Below, in pieces: positions 63,854 to 64,000 of a stretch of DNA of 64,000 nucleotides; the stretch's first letter is position 1; the number at the start of each line of letters is the position of its first letter. The position numbers and the translations under genes are program-made. The notes beneath the pieces are model-generated. The model searched no databases. It was not told the DNA's origin and was given only the letters and a program-made list of their open reading frames with translations. This DNA comes from DASQHW01 sp038238245 (lineage in GTDB: Bacteria; Actinomycetota; Acidimicrobiia; IMCC26256; PALSA-610): contig JBBRXX010000015.1 in NCBI GenBank assembly GCA_038238245.1, forward strand, positions 41,456 through 105,455, read 5' to 3'.

Positions 63854-64000
63854 ATGGCACGTACTGATGCGAACCCGCCCATGCCGGAGTTCTCGACGTC
63901 GTATGTGCTCCAAGAGGTCGACCCGAACTGGCTGACCCAGGCGGTCAAGCCCAAACAGTTCCTCCACATCGACCAAGCCGAATGCATCCTCTGCGAAGGC
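63854..64000 (+). CDS. Ferredoxin-like protein, N-terminal part (cut by window edge)
   Basis: Forty-nine codons are present, ending HIDQAECILCEG, the start of a 4Fe-4S ferredoxin cluster motif. The N-terminus (MARTDANPPMPEFSTSYVLQ) has no membrane segment. The rest lies beyond the window, so the number of clusters is unknown. Confidence 0.7.
   Translation, partial: MARTDANPPMPEFSTSYVLQEVDPNWLTQAVKPKQFLHIDQAECILCEG

Overview
The window is high-GC actinobacterial DNA. Acyl-CoA carboxylase beta and epsilon subunits, the three-gene SCO1664/DUF3090/MSMEG_4193-type cluster, an F420-type beta subunit, MDMPI and DUF664 proteins, and many apparently leaderless genes point to an Actinomycetota member. 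I would guess an uncultured Acidimicrobiia-like lineage, but no rRNA or phylogenetic marker is present to settle this. Genes are densely packed, and most junctions inside operons are 4-bp ATGA/GTGA/TTGA overlaps.

Layout. 0-9.6 kb: acyl-CoA metabolism (CaiB-type CoA-transferase, carboxylase beta with a small epsilon subunit, methylmalonyl-CoA epimerase, crotonyl-CoA carboxylase/reductase, thiolase) plus a cupredoxin-like lipoprotein, a metallophosphatase and a COQ4-like protein. 9.7-16.6 kb: a five-gene overlapping operon (membrane protein, DUF4129, DUF4350, MoxR ATPase, DUF58) followed by SpoIIM-like, RDD and DUF2752 membrane proteins. 16.5-19.7 kb: recR, ybaB, dnaX, then SRP RNA and tRNA-Ser(GGA). 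19.8-27.4 kb: mostly accessory enzymes, including a P450/TetR divergon with a clear operator-promoter, a SnoaL-like gene broken by one stop codon, and an alpha/beta hydrolase-LuxR fusion. 27.8-31.9 kb: a sulfate ABC importer with a divergent Rrf2-type regulator. 32.2-32.8 kb: tadA and tRNA-Ser(CGA).

32.8-39.8 kb is an integrative element of about 7 kb inserted in tRNA-Ser(CGA). It is bounded by a 55-bp exact direct repeat of the tRNA 3' part. It carries a tyrosine integrase, an excisionase-like HTH gene, a small monooxygenase-like protein, and a class III cyclase fused to a large STAND-type ATPase. A 1.3-kb stretch without convincing genes holds 13-bp iterons, strong hairpins and putative integrase arm sites.

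39.9-64 kb: a lone FtsX-like permease; a hydrolase-cyclase fusion with a frameshift; csoR-copB-metF; a secreted S15-type hydrolase; an FrhB-like Fe-S protein; the DUF3090 cluster; gmd; a disulfide oxidoreductase; a nitronate monooxygenase; purE; a MacB-like ABC exporter; lgt; a lipoprotein; a phosphotransferase; and the start of a ferredoxin.

The most pervasive unexplained structure is a TANNNT hexamer lying exactly 6-7 nt upstream of the start codon of at least 17 genes on both strands, the signature of leaderless transcripts. In three cases the stop codon of the upstream gene forms the first half of that hexamer.
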